From positions 1-14,464 of the forward strand of contig JAJZVE010000043.1 of the NCBI GenBank assembly GCA_021845835.1: a DNA stretch of 14,464 bases. The letters run 5' to 3'. Positions within the stretch are counted from its first letter, which is position 1, and each line of letters opens with the position of its first letter. The notes under the pieces were generated by a model. It did not search any database. It had not been told where the DNA came from and saw nothing but the letters and a program-made list of their open reading frames with translations. This DNA comes from Pseudomonadota bacterium (GTDB lineage: Bacteria; Pseudomonadota; Alphaproteobacteria; Acetobacterales; Acetobacteraceae). The translations under genes and the position numbers were made by a program. Of the stretch, positions 1-8,446 are shown one piece after another.

Positions 1-852
1 CGCAACTATACCGCCGATCTGGGCATCGTCGCCGACGCGCGCGCCTTCCTGCGCCAGCTCCTCGCCGAACTCGACCGTATCGGTGCCGCCACGCCGGAGC
101 GGCGGCAATGGCTGGCGGCGATCGCGGGCTGGCGGGCGGAGTGGGAGGCGTTCGTGCGGCCCAACTTCGCCATCGACACCTCGCCGCTGCGGCCGGAGCC
201 GGTGGTGGAAGCGGTGCGCCGGGTGCTGCCGGACGATGCCATCATCTCGCTCGACTCGGGCGTCCACCACAACTGGTTCATGCAGTTCTGGGAAGCGCGG
301 CAGCCGCAGACCATGCTGAACGCCTGGGGGTTCTCGGCGATGGGGTTCGGCGTCAGCGGCATCCTCGGCGCCAAGCTCGCCGCGCCCGACCGGGTATGCG
401 TGTCGATCTGCGGTGACGGCGGCTTCACCATGACGCCGCACGTTCTGTGCACCGCCGTGGAATACGACATCCCGTGCATCTGGCTGATCTGGAACAACTT
501 CGCCTGGGGTGCGATCCGCGACATCCAGTACGGGCTGTTCGACGGGCGCGAGTACGGCACCGCCTTCTACAGCGGCGAGAACCGCCGGCCCTACAATCCG
601 GATTTCGCGGCGCTGGCGCGCGCGCACGGCGTCAATGGCGTGACCGTGACGCGCATCGCCGACCTGGCGCCGGCGCTGCAGGCGGCGATCGCCGCCAACC
701 GGCCCTGCGTGCTGGACGTGCATGTCGATGCCAATGTCCGCCCGCCCGCGACCGGCACCTGGGCGCTGCCGCCGATCCCGCACAAGGAACCCGTGTTCGG
801 CCGCCGCCTGACCGCCGCCGGGATGATCGCCGCCGAGCGGGCGGGGATGTAG
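1..852 (+). CDS. Thiamine-diphosphate-dependent enzyme (acetolactate synthase/benzoylformate decarboxylase superfamily), C-terminal part, 5' truncated
   Basis: The reading frame is open from base 1, so the gene starts left of the window; 283 codons are visible and it ends at TAG 850-852. The visible part is the end of the central region plus the C-terminal ThDP/Mg-binding domain. A GDGGF motif at about 412-426 is followed some 25 residues later by Asn-Asn (493-498), the classic GDG-X(24-27)-NN diphosphate/metal site. These enzymes cleave or form C-C bonds next to a carbonyl (2-oxo acid decarboxylases, acetolactate synthases, dione hydrolases). The N-terminal PYR domain with the catalytic Glu is missing, so the exact reaction cannot be read. 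It is followed 4 bases later by an epimerase in a catabolic-looking operon, which argues against a biosynthetic ilvB: no ilvN-type regulatory subunit is present. Family is firm, reaction open. Confidence 0.88.
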   Translation, partial: RNYTADLGIVADARAFLRQLLAELDRIGAATPERRQWLAAIAGWRAEWEAFVRPNFAIDTSPLRPEPVVEAVRRVLPDDAIISLDSGVHHNWFMQFWEARQPQTMLNAWGFSAMGFGVSGILGAKLAAPDRVCVSICGDGGFTMTPHVLCTAVEYDIPCIWLIWNNFAWGAIRDIQYGLFDGREYGTAFYSGENRRPYNPDFAALARAHGVNGVTVTRIADLAPALQAAIAANRPCVLDVHVDANVRPPATGTWALPPIPHKEPVFGRRLTAAGMIAAERAGM

Positions 853-856
853 CGCC

Positions 857-1819
857 GTGGCCCATATCCTGGTGACCGGCGGCGGCGGCTTCATCGGCCT
901 CGCGGTCTGCCGGGCGCTGGCCGCGCGCGGCGACCGGGCGACGGCGCTGGACGTGGCGATCTCCCCCGGTCTGGCCGCGCTGGCCGGGTCCGGCGCGAAC
1001 GTGCGCGCGGTGCAGGGCGAGCTGCTGGAATGGCCGCGCGTCGCCGAGCTGTTCCGCGCCGACCGGCCGGATGCGGTGATCCACTGCGCGGCGATCGTCG
1101 GCGTGCTGCACTCCGTGCGCGCGCCGATGGCAACCATGCGCGTCAACGTCGAGGGCAGCCTGACGCTGCTGGAAGCCATGCGCCTGCACGGCGTGCGACG
1201 CATGATCCATATCAGCAGCGAGGAGACCTACGGCGACTTCCAGGCGCCGGTGATCGCCGAGGACCATCCGCAGAACCCGGTGATGGCCTACGGCGTGTCG
1301 AAGCTCGCGGTGGAGCATCTGGCGCGCAGCTACCGGGCGATCTACGGGACCGAGACGATCCACCTGCGCACGTCATGGGTGTACGGCCCCGGCCTGCCGC
1401 GGCTGCGCGTGCCGCGCACCTTCATCGACGCGGCGCTGGACGGGCGGGCGTTCCACCTCGCCGGCGGCGCGGAGATGCGGGTGGACCACACCTTCATCGA
1501 CGACGTGGTGAATGGCATCCTGCGCGCGCTCGACCTGCCGGCGCATCCCTTCGACGCCTACAACCTGTCCAGCGGCGCCGCCGTCAGCCTCGCCGAGATC
1601 GCGGCGATGGTGAACGAACTGGTGCCCGGCGCGCGGGTCAGCGTGGGGCCGGGCGAATACAGCCACGGCGACCTTGGCGGCCTCGCGGTGCCCGGCGTGC
1701 GCAAGGGCGCGCTGGCGATCGGCCGCGCCAGGGACACGTTCGGCTACGTCCCCCGCTACGACATGCGACGCGGCCTGACCGCCAGCATCGCGCGCGAGCG
1801 CGCGGCGCGCGGCGGCTGA
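857..1819 (+). CDS. NAD-dependent epimerase/dehydratase (extended SDR family)
   Basis: A 320-residue protein of usual length for extended short-chain dehydrogenases. The Rossmann motif TGGGGFIG is at residues 7-14. Asp32 at the end of the second strand favours NAD(H) over NADP(H). The catalytic set is Ser120/Ser121 in HISSEETYG with Tyr145-x3-Lys149 (YGVSK). Members oxidise a sugar hydroxyl and then epimerise, dehydrate or simply dehydrogenate it; UDP-glucose 4-epimerase-like and uronate-dehydrogenase-like proteins share this layout, and the substrate cannot be told from sequence. The start is GTG 857, only 4 bases after the upstream stop, with a GCGGGGA purine-rich stretch (841-847) as ribosome site. 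Placement between a ThDP enzyme and a cupin points to catabolism of a hydroxylated compound rather than cell-envelope sugar synthesis. Confidence 0.88.
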   Translation: MAHILVTGGGGFIGLAVCRALAARGDRATALDVAISPGLAALAGSGANVRAVQGELLEWPRVAELFRADRPDAVIHCAAIVGVLHSVRAPMATMRVNVEGSLTLLEAMRLHGVRRMIHISSEETYGDFQAPVIAEDHPQNPVMAYGVSKLAVEHLARSYRAIYGTETIHLRTSWVYGPGLPRLRVPRTFIDAALDGRAFHLAGGAEMRVDHTFIDDVVNGILRALDLPAHPFDAYNLSSGAAVSLAEIAAMVNELVPGARVSVGPGEYSHGDLGGLAVPGVRKGALAIGRARDTFGYVPRYDMRRGLTASIARERAARGG

Positions 1820-1840
1820 CCGCGGCATCCGAAGCCATCG

Positions 1841-1845
1841 AGGAG
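1841..1845 (+). promoter_or_regulatory. Ribosome binding site deciding the cupin start
   Basis: AGGAG lies 9 bases before ATG 1855. The same reading frame stays open upstream to about 1030 but runs through the epimerase gene in another frame, so this site fixes the real start at 1855. Confidence 0.75.
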
Positions 1846-1854
1846 ACTGCCGGA

Positions 1855-2220
1855 ATGTTCGAGAAGAACGGCGCCAGCATCCGCAACATCGCCGAAGTGC
1901 TGTGGGAGACGCCGCCCGCGCACTACGACGCGCACAGCAAGATGCTGGTCACGCCCGCCACCAGCACGAGCCGGCGCTTCGACCACCGCATCTCGTCCTA
2001 CCAGCCGCGCGGCTACGTCGCCCCGCACAAGCACAAGGTGCAGGAGCAGATCTATCACGTGCTGGAAGGCGAAGGGCTGATGGAGATCGACGGCGAGCGC
2101 GTCGTGGTGCGCCGCCACGACTGCATCTTCCTGCCGCCCGGCGTGGAGCACGCGATCTACAACACCGGCCTGACGGACCTCGTGTTCTTCGTCATCACGA
2201 CCCCGCCGACCGATGACTGA
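1855..2220 (+). CDS. Single-domain cupin protein
   Basis: A 121-residue small beta-barrel protein. Cupin motif 1 is G53-x4-H58-x-H60-x3-E64-x7-G72 and motif 2 is P94-P-G-x2-H99-x3-N103. His58, His60, Glu64 and His99 form a complete metal site, so this should be a metal-binding and probably catalytic cupin (isomerase, lyase or dioxygenase type) rather than a degenerate one. Members beside sugar or aromatic catabolic genes often act as isomerases or tautomerases, but nothing here fixes the reaction. The start at 1855 has a good AGGAG. The last 8 bases overlap the start of the next gene (ATG at 2213), which suggests translational coupling with the flavoprotein. About 30 residues precede the barrel and are not a signal peptide, so the protein is cytoplasmic. 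Confidence 0.85.
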   Translation: MFEKNGASIRNIAEVLWETPPAHYDAHSKMLVTPATSTSRRFDHRISSYQPRGYVAPHKHKVQEQIYHVLEGEGLMEIDGERVVVRRHDCIFLPPGVEHAIYNTGLTDLVFFVITTPPTDD

Positions 2221-3931
2221 CGCCGAGCCGCCGCCCGGCGACACGTACGACGCCGTGGTGGTCGGCGCCGGCGCCGGCGGCATGGCAGCGGCGGCGGTCG
2301 CCGCGGCCGAGGGCCTGCGCGTGCTGCTGGTCGAAAAGACCGGCCTGGTCGGCGGCACCACTGCCTGGTCCGGCGGCATGGTGTGGATTCCGGGCAACCG
2401 CAAGATGGCGGCGGCCGGGATGCCGGACAGTCTGGACGACGCCCGCACCTACCTGCAGGCAACCGTGCCGGAACCCGCCAACGCGACGCTGCGCGAGGTG
2501 TTTCTCGCGCGCGGCGACGAAGCGATCGGCTATCTGGAGGCGAGCACCGCGCTGCGGCTGCAGCCGGTCCGTGCCTATCCGGACTATTACTCCGACCTGC
2601 CCGGCGCGACGCCGGGCGGGCGGGTGCTGGAACCCTGTGCCTTCGACGGGCGGCGGCTCGGCGCGGACTTCGCGCGGCTGCGCCCGCCGCTGCCGGAGTT
2701 CACGCTGTTCGGCGGCATGATGGTGAACCGCGCCGACATCCCGCATCTGCGCCGCATCTTCCGCTCGGTCCCATCGACGCTGTGGTCGGCGCGGCTGCTG
2801 GTGCGGCACGCCTGGGAGCGGCTGCGGGCGCCGCGCGGCACCACGCTGCATCTGGGCAACGCCCTGGCGGGGCGGCTGTTCAGGTCGGTGCGCGACCTCA
2901 GGGTGGACATTCTGTTCGACGCCACGGTCAGCGAGCTGCTCACCGACGGCGGGCGCGTGACCGGCGCCGTGATCCAGAGCGGCGGCGCCGTGCGACGGAT
3001 CGCGGCGCGGCGCGGCGTGGTGCTGGCGACCGGCGGCTTCTCGCACGACGCGGCGCTGCGGGCCGCCCATCTGCCCGCCGCCGCGGGGCCGGTCTCCGCC
3101 GCCGCGTCCGCCAGCACCGGCGACGGCGCCCGGCTGGGCGTGGCCGCGGGCGGCCGGGTGGGCACCGGACTGGCGAGCGGCGCGTTCTGGGTGCCGGCCT
3201 CGCTGTTCCGCCGCGCCGACGGCAGCCGGGGCGTGTTCCCCCACACCGTCACCGACCGCGCCAAGCCCGGCGTGATCGCCGTCAACCGCCGCGCCCGCCG
3301 CTTCGTCAACGAGGCCGAATCGTATCACGAATTCGTCCTGGCGATGCTGCGCGACAGCAACGCCCCCGGCGCGCCGGTACACCTGATCTGCGACCGGGAC
3401 TTCCTGTGGCGCTACGGGCTGGGCTGCGTGCGGCCGTTCACGCTGCGGCTGCGCCCGTTCATCGACAGCGGCTACCTGATCCGCGCCGCCAGCATCGCCG
3501 GGCTGGCGGCGGCGCTGGGTCTCGATCCCGGCGAACTGAGCCGCACGGTCGAGAGCTACAACGAGGGCGCACGCCGCGGCGAGGATCGCGCGTTCGGACG
3601 CGGCAGCACGCTCTATCAGCGGCACATGGGCGATGCCGCGCACCGGCCTAATCCCTGCGTCGCGCCGATCGCGCGCGCGCCGTTCTACGCGGTGGCGCTG
3701 CATCCCGCCGACCTCGGCACCGCGGCGGGCCTGGTCACCAACGCCGACGCGCAGGTGCTGCGGGCGGACGGGCAGCCGATCGGCGGCCTGTATGCCTGCG
3801 GCAACGACATGAACTCGATCATGAACGGCCACTATCCGGGACCGGGCATCACGCTTGGTCCCGCCCTGACCTTCGGCTACATCGCCGGCCGGCACCTGGC
3901 CGCGACACCGGCAGCGGAGACAACGCCATGA
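2213..3931 (+). CDS. FAD-dependent oxidoreductase, 3-ketosteroid-delta1-dehydrogenase/fumarate reductase flavoprotein family
   Basis: A 572-residue flavoprotein. The N-terminal dinucleotide-binding motif GAGAGG is at residues 18-23, the ribose-binding Glu41 ends the second strand (LLVEKT), and GGTTAWSGGMVWIP (47-60) is the FAD-contact region typical of this family. The C-terminal block (about 528-560) contains GNDMNSIMNGHYPGPG followed by GPALTFGY. Tyr541 and the Gly four residues later match the Tyr/Gly pair that polarises the ketone in ketosteroid dehydrogenases, and a YPDYY stretch (122-126) lies near where another catalytic Tyr sits in that family. The likely chemistry is alpha,beta-desaturation of a ketone, or the reverse reduction of an enone. 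No steroid genes surround it, so a smaller cyclic or linear ketone is more likely. The start overlaps the cupin stop by 8 bases and has no strong ribosome site, consistent with coupled translation. Confidence 0.88.
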   Translation: MTDAEPPPGDTYDAVVVGAGAGGMAAAAVAAAEGLRVLLVEKTGLVGGTTAWSGGMVWIPGNRKMAAAGMPDSLDDARTYLQATVPEPANATLREVFLARGDEAIGYLEASTALRLQPVRAYPDYYSDLPGATPGGRVLEPCAFDGRRLGADFARLRPPLPEFTLFGGMMVNRADIPHLRRIFRSVPSTLWSARLLVRHAWERLRAPRGTTLHLGNALAGRLFRSVRDLRVDILFDATVSELLTDGGRVTGAVIQSGGAVRRIAARRGVVLATGGFSHDAALRAAHLPAAAGPVSAAASASTGDGARLGVAAGGRVGTGLASGAFWVPASLFRRADGSRGVFPHTVTDRAKPGVIAVNRRARRFVNEAESYHEFVLAMLRDSNAPGAPVHLICDRDFLWRYGLGCVRPFTLRLRPFIDSGYLIRAASIAGLAAALGLDPGELSRTVESYNEGARRGEDRAFGRGSTLYQRHMGDAAHRPNPCVAPIARAPFYAVALHPADLGTAAGLVTNADAQVLRADGQPIGGLYACGNDMNSIMNGHYPGPGITLGPALTFGYIAGRHLAATPAAETTP

Positions 3932-4746
3932 GCGACGCGATGGCCCGGTTCGCCGTCAACACCTATGCGTACATCTACGACGGCGGCGCCGCCGGGCGCA
4001 TGCGCCGGCTTGCCGACCAGGGCTACGGCGCGGTGGAGCTGATGCTCTCTCCGGGCCATCTCTGGCCCGCCGAGCTGGACGCGGCGGCGCGGCGCGAGCT
4101 GCGCGCGCTCGGCGCATCGCGCCTGCCGATCGTGACGCTGAACATGCCCAACCTGGATATCAACATCGCGGCGGGGGCGCAGGAAATGCGCGACTACTCG
4201 CTCGGCCTGCTGATCCAGAGCGTGCGCTGTGCCGGCGAGATCGGTGCCGGCGGCCTGATCCTGGGGCCGGGCAAGCCGAACCCGCTGTTCCCGATGCCGC
4301 ACGCGCGCATGCTGGACCATTTTCATCGCGCGCTCGACGTGCTGGCGCCGGTTGCCCGCGCCGCCGGGACGCGGCTGCTGGTCGAGAACATCCCGTTCGG
4401 CTTCCTGCCCGGCGCGGCGGAGCTGATGGCGGCGATCGACGCCCACGGCGACCCGGACATCCGCGTGATCTACGATCTGGCCAACGCGCATTTCATCGCC
4501 GAGGACACTGCCGCCGGTCTGCGCCGCGTGCGGCAGCGGCTGAGCCTCGTGCATGTCTCCGACACCACGCGCACGCGCTATCGCCACGACCCGCTCGGGC
4601 AGGGCGACCTGGCGCTGGAGGGGCTGGCGGCGGTGCTGGCCGAGGTTGGCTATCGCGACCGGATCATGCTGGAAGTGATCTCCGCGACCCCGGACCAGGA
4701 CATCGCCGACAGCGCGCGGCGCCTCGCCGCCGCCGGGTTGGGCTGA
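3928..4746 (+). CDS. TIM-barrel protein, sugar phosphate isomerase/epimerase (xylose isomerase-like) family
   Basis: A 272-residue protein of the AP-endonuclease-2/xylose-isomerase-like TIM-barrel family (same fold as IolE, IolI and hydroxypyruvate isomerase). The usual divalent-metal ligands can be picked out in order: Glu153 in LLVENIPFG, Asp183 and His188 in IYDLANAH, His209 in VHVSDT, and Glu249 in MLEVIS. Activity is expected to be isomerisation, epimerisation or dehydration of a hydroxy-ketone; the substrate is not readable. The ATG at 3928 overlaps the flavoprotein stop as ATGA, indicating co-translation. Together with the cupin and the ThDP enzyme it makes a combination reminiscent of inositol breakdown, though the gene is not an obvious iolE or iolI. 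Confidence 0.88.
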   Translation: MSDAMARFAVNTYAYIYDGGAAGRMRRLADQGYGAVELMLSPGHLWPAELDAAARRELRALGASRLPIVTLNMPNLDINIAAGAQEMRDYSLGLLIQSVRCAGEIGAGGLILGPGKPNPLFPMPHARMLDHFHRALDVLAPVARAAGTRLLVENIPFGFLPGAAELMAAIDAHGDPDIRVIYDLANAHFIAEDTAAGLRRVRQRLSLVHVSDTTRTRYRHDPLGQGDLALEGLAAVLAEVGYRDRIMLEVISATPDQDIADSARRLAAAGLG

Positions 4747-4758
4747 GGCTGCCATGAC

Positions 4759-4763
4759 GGAGA
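4759..4763 (+). promoter_or_regulatory. Ribosome binding site for the aldehyde dehydrogenase
   Basis: GGAGA, 7 bases before ATG 4771. It sits inside a possible 6-codon reading frame (ATG 4754 to TGA 4772-4774) whose stop overlaps the ATG of the dehydrogenase gene. Confidence 0.6.
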
Positions 4764-4770
4764 CCGTGCC

Positions 4771-6204
4771 ATGACCGACGAACAAGCGGCGGCGACCATC
4801 CCGAACCTGATCGGCGGCGCCTGGCGCCAGCCGGCGCGCAGCGTGCCGGTGCGTGACCCCTATTCCGGTCGCGTGGTGGCGCACGCGCCCGACTCGACAC
4901 TGGAGGAACTGGACCAGGCGCTCGACGCCGCCGTGGCCGCCAGGGCGGTGATGGCCGCGCTGCCCGGCTACCAGCGGGCGGCGCTGCTGCGCCGCGTCTC
5001 GGCGCTGCTGGCCGGCCGCGCCGATGCGATCGCCGAGGTGATGACGCGCGAGACCGGCAAGGCGCTGAAGGACGCGCGCGCGGAGGTGGTCCGCTCGCAG
5101 GACACGCTCGGCCTTGCCGCCGAGGAGGCGATCCGCATCGAGGGCGAGCAGGTGCCGCTGGACGGCAGCGCGATGGGCGCGGGCAAGCTCGCCTTCCTGC
5201 TGCGCTTTCCGGTCGGCGTGATCGGCGCCATCACGCCGTTCAACGCGCCGTTCAACCTCGCCTGCCACAAGATCGCCCCGGCGCTCGCCGCCGGCAACGC
5301 GATCGTGCTGAAGGCGCCGCCGCAGTCGCCGGGCGTGGTGCATCGGCTGGTCGAGATGTTCGTCGAGGCCGGCGCGCCGCCGGGCGCGGTCAACGCGCTG
5401 TACGGCAACGAAGTCGGGCCGGCGCTGGTGCGCGACCGGCGCGTGGACTTCGTGACCTTCACCGGGTCGAGCCGGGTCGGCGCCGAGATCAGGGCCGCGT
5501 CCGGCCTGCGCCGGGTGGCGCTGGAACTCGGCGGCACCGGCCAGACCATCGTGCATGCCGACGCCGACATCGAAGCCGCCGCCCCGCTCTGCGCCCGCAA
5601 CGCCATGCGCCTCGCCGGGCAGAGCTGCATATCGGTGCAGACGGTTTATGTCCACGAGAGCCTGTACGACCGTTTCGTGGAGCGGGCGGTGCAGGAGGTG
5701 AAGGGGATGCGGCTGGGCGATCCGATGGATCCCGCGACCGATATCGGCACGCTGATCGATGAGGCCGCCGCCCGACGGGTGGAAGCCTGGATCGCCGAGG
5801 CGGTGGCCGCCGGCGCCACCGCGCTGACCGGCGGGCGGCGGCACGGCGCGCAGGTGGAGCCGACGGTGCTGGTCGGGGTGAACCCGGCCATGCAGGTGGT
5901 CTGCAACGAGGTGTTCGGCCCGGTGGTCAGCATCCTGCCCTACACCGACTTCGACGCCGTCTGCCGCGAGGTGAGCGACAGCCGGTTCGGACTGCAGTGC
6001 GGCGTGTTCACGCGCTCGATGGAAATTGCCATGCGGGCGGTCAGGTCGATCCGCACCGGCGGCGTGATCCTGAACGGCAGCTCCACCTGGCGCACCGACC
6101 AGCTCGCCTATGGCGGCGTCAAGGACAGCGGCATCGGGCGCGAGGGACCGCGCTACGCCATCCGCGACATGACCGAGGAACGGCTGGTCGTGTTCAACAT
6201 GTAG
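4771..6204 (+). CDS. NAD(P)-dependent aldehyde dehydrogenase
   Basis: A 477-residue cytoplasmic ALDH-superfamily enzyme of normal length that oxidises an aldehyde to the acid. Key residues are all present: Asn158 of the oxyanion hole (TPFNAP), Lys181 in the cofactor site (KAPPQSP, a variant of the usual KPSE), the FTGSSRVG turn (230-237), the general base Glu252 in LELGG, and the nucleophile Cys286 in GQSC. The NEVFGPV motif follows near residue 380. The substrate cannot be assigned; relatives include lactaldehyde, glycolaldehyde and benzaldehyde-type dehydrogenases. As the last enzyme of the operon it is well placed to oxidise an aldehyde released by the ThDP enzyme at the left edge. A 24-base gap with a clear ribosome site separates it from the isomerase gene. 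It ends at TAG 6202-6204. Confidence 0.93.
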   Translation: MTDEQAAATIPNLIGGAWRQPARSVPVRDPYSGRVVAHAPDSTLEELDQALDAAVAARAVMAALPGYQRAALLRRVSALLAGRADAIAEVMTRETGKALKDARAEVVRSQDTLGLAAEEAIRIEGEQVPLDGSAMGAGKLAFLLRFPVGVIGAITPFNAPFNLACHKIAPALAAGNAIVLKAPPQSPGVVHRLVEMFVEAGAPPGAVNALYGNEVGPALVRDRRVDFVTFTGSSRVGAEIRAASGLRRVALELGGTGQTIVHADADIEAAAPLCARNAMRLAGQSCISVQTVYVHESLYDRFVERAVQEVKGMRLGDPMDPATDIGTLIDEAAARRVEAWIAEAVAAGATALTGGRRHGAQVEPTVLVGVNPAMQVVCNEVFGPVVSILPYTDFDAVCREVSDSRFGLQCGVFTRSMEIAMRAVRSIRTGGVILNGSSTWRTDQLAYGGVKDSGIGREGPRYAIRDMTEERLVVFNM

Positions 6205-6335
6205 CGGTCTGGATGTAGCGCCCGGCCGCCGGCCTGATGCAGGATCGTGGCATGGCCGTCCGGATTGTGAAATGCTGCGGCGGCGATGCAGGCTGTCCGG
6301 CGGTTGCGCCGCCACGCTGAGGGAGAATTGCGATC
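6205..6335. other. Intergenic region between aldehyde dehydrogenase and IclR regulator
   Basis: These 131 bases separate the catabolic operon from the regulator. They hold a short GC hairpin (GGCGG 6299-6303, loop TTGCG, CCGCC 6309-6313) with no T-run, so it is not a convincing terminator. A TTGTGA at 6265-6270 could be a -35 box but no good -10 follows at 17 bases. GGGAGA at 6321-6326 is the ribosome site of the regulator. I cannot tell whether the regulator has its own promoter. Confidence 0.5.
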
Positions 6336-7166
6336 TTGCCGCGCAAGATGGAAGAGTCGGAGGCACGGGAGGACGGTCGCGAGCGCGGCGGCATCCAGTC
6401 CATCGAGCGTGCCTGCGCGATCCTGGAGGCGATCGCGGCGGCGCGGGACGGCATCACGCTCGCCGAGCTGAGCAAGCGGCTCGGCCTGCACACCAGCACC
6501 GCGTTCCATCTGGTGCAGACCCTGGTCGCGCTCGGCTATGTGCGGCAGGTCCGCGATACCAAGCGATACCGCATCGGCCGGCCGCTGTTCACGCTCGCCG
6601 CCGCCGCGCTTGACGAGGTGGAGATGGTGAGCCTCGCCACCCCGATCCTGGAGCAGCTCTCGGCCGGGACCGGGGAGAGCGGGCATTTCGGCGTCTGGTC
6701 CGGCGGCAGCGTGGTGGTCATGGCGCGCACGCCGGGCACCGGCGCGTTCCAGATGACGAGCAATCCCGGGCTGGTACGGCCGGCGTACTGCACGGCGCTC
6801 GGCAAGGTGCTGCTCGCCTTCCTCTCGGACCGCGAGCTGGATCGCTTTTTCGCCGCGACCGAACTGCGCGCCCTGTCCGCCAGGACCATCACCGATCCGC
6901 TGCGGCTGCGGCGCGAGCTGGAGGCGATCCGCCGCACCGGCATCGCCTACGACGACGGCGAGTTCGATCCGGAGGTGCGCTGCGTCGCGGCCCCGGTGCG
7001 CGACTTCACCGGCCGGGTGAGCGGCGTGATCGGGGTGTCCGGCCCGGTCTGGCGGCTGTCGTTGCAGGCGCTGCAGGGCAAGGCGGCGCTGGTCGGGCGC
7101 GCGGCGGCGGAGATGTCCGCAAGCCTCGGCTACGCACCGGAAAAGGTGGCGGCGCTGGCGTCCTGA
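6336..7166 (+). CDS. IclR-family transcriptional regulator
   Basis: A 276-residue DNA-binding regulator. The winged helix-turn-helix covers roughly residues 20-80 (GIQSIERACAILEAI, then LAELSKRLGLHTSTAFHLVQTL as recognition region), and the C-terminal IclR ligand-binding domain runs from about 95 to 265. The family blocks YCTALGKVLLAF and YDDGEFDPEVRCVAAPV are present. The start is taken as TTG 6336 because GGGAGA (6321-6326) lies 9 bases before it. The next in-frame ATG (6348) would be 21 bases from that site and would lose only four residues. IclR proteins usually control the neighbouring catabolic operon in response to a pathway metabolite, so this one probably governs the genes at 1-6204. 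It is co-directional with and 3' of that operon, so the controlled promoter is likely left of the window. Confidence 0.93.
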   Translation: MPRKMEESEAREDGRERGGIQSIERACAILEAIAAARDGITLAELSKRLGLHTSTAFHLVQTLVALGYVRQVRDTKRYRIGRPLFTLAAAALDEVEMVSLATPILEQLSAGTGESGHFGVWSGGSVVVMARTPGTGAFQMTSNPGLVRPAYCTALGKVLLAFLSDRELDRFFAATELRALSARTITDPLRLRRELEAIRRTGIAYDDGEFDPEVRCVAAPVRDFTGRVSGVIGVSGPVWRLSLQALQGKAALVGRAAAEMSASLGYAPEKVAALAS

Positions 7167-7183
7167 AGCCGGGTTCGCGCCGA

Positions 7184-7197
7184 TTGATTCCGATCAA
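7184..7197 (+). promoter_or_regulatory. FNR/FixK/Anr-type binding site (perfect palindrome)
   Basis: TTGAT-TCCG-ATCAA matches the full FNR/FixK consensus TTGAT-N4-ATCAA with no mismatch in either half-site. It lies 18 bases after the IclR stop and in front of the hydrogenase operon. The centre (7190.5) is 41.5 bases upstream of a predicted transcription start near 7232, the classic class II activator position. The site implies activation at low oxygen by an Fe-S or FixK-type Crp-family regulator. The palindrome is seen in the sequence; binding is inferred. Confidence 0.85.
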
Positions 7198-7219
7198 GTT
7201 GTCGCGCCGCGCGGCTCCC

Positions 7220-7225
7220 TATGCT
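7220..7225 (+). promoter_or_regulatory. Putative -10 element of the hydrogenase operon promoter
   Basis: TATGCT matches four of six positions of TATAAT and falls where a -10 box should be if the FNR-type site is centred at -41.5. The FNR-type site would take the place of a -35 box. Predicted transcription start is about 7232. Confidence 0.6.
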
Positions 7226-7245
7226 GGCGCGGCCATGCAGCGGCT

Positions 7246-7252
7246 GGAGGAA
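7246..7252 (+). promoter_or_regulatory. Ribosome binding site deciding the hydrogenase beta-subunit start
   Basis: GGAGGAA precedes ATG 7262 (11 bases from the end of GGAGG). It supports 7262 as start, not the in-frame TTG at 7184, which is the left half of the FNR-type box, nor ATG 7235, which lies upstream of this site. Confidence 0.75.
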
Positions 7253-7261
7253 GCAGCAACC

Positions 7262-8432
<1,171 letters not shown>

Positions 8433-8446
<14 letters not shown>

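Noticed and set aside
1030..1854. Upstream extension of the cupin reading frame
   Set aside because: The extension lies wholly inside the epimerase gene in another frame and is Arg/Ala low-complexity; ATG 1855 has an AGGAG site and begins a protein of normal cupin length.
2195..3895. Minus-strand open frame of 566 codons
   Set aside because: Shadow of the flavoprotein gene; low-complexity Arg/Gln/Ala composition and no motif.
6299..6313. GGCGG-loop-CCGCC hairpin as a terminator after the aldehyde dehydrogenase
   Set aside because: Only a 5-base stem and no T-run; such hairpins are expected by chance at this GC content.
3877..6366. Long open frame of 829 codons on the minus strand
   Set aside because: It is antisense to the TIM-barrel and aldehyde dehydrogenase genes, is rich in His, Arg and Ala with no recognisable domain, and is the usual mirror frame of GC-rich coding DNA.
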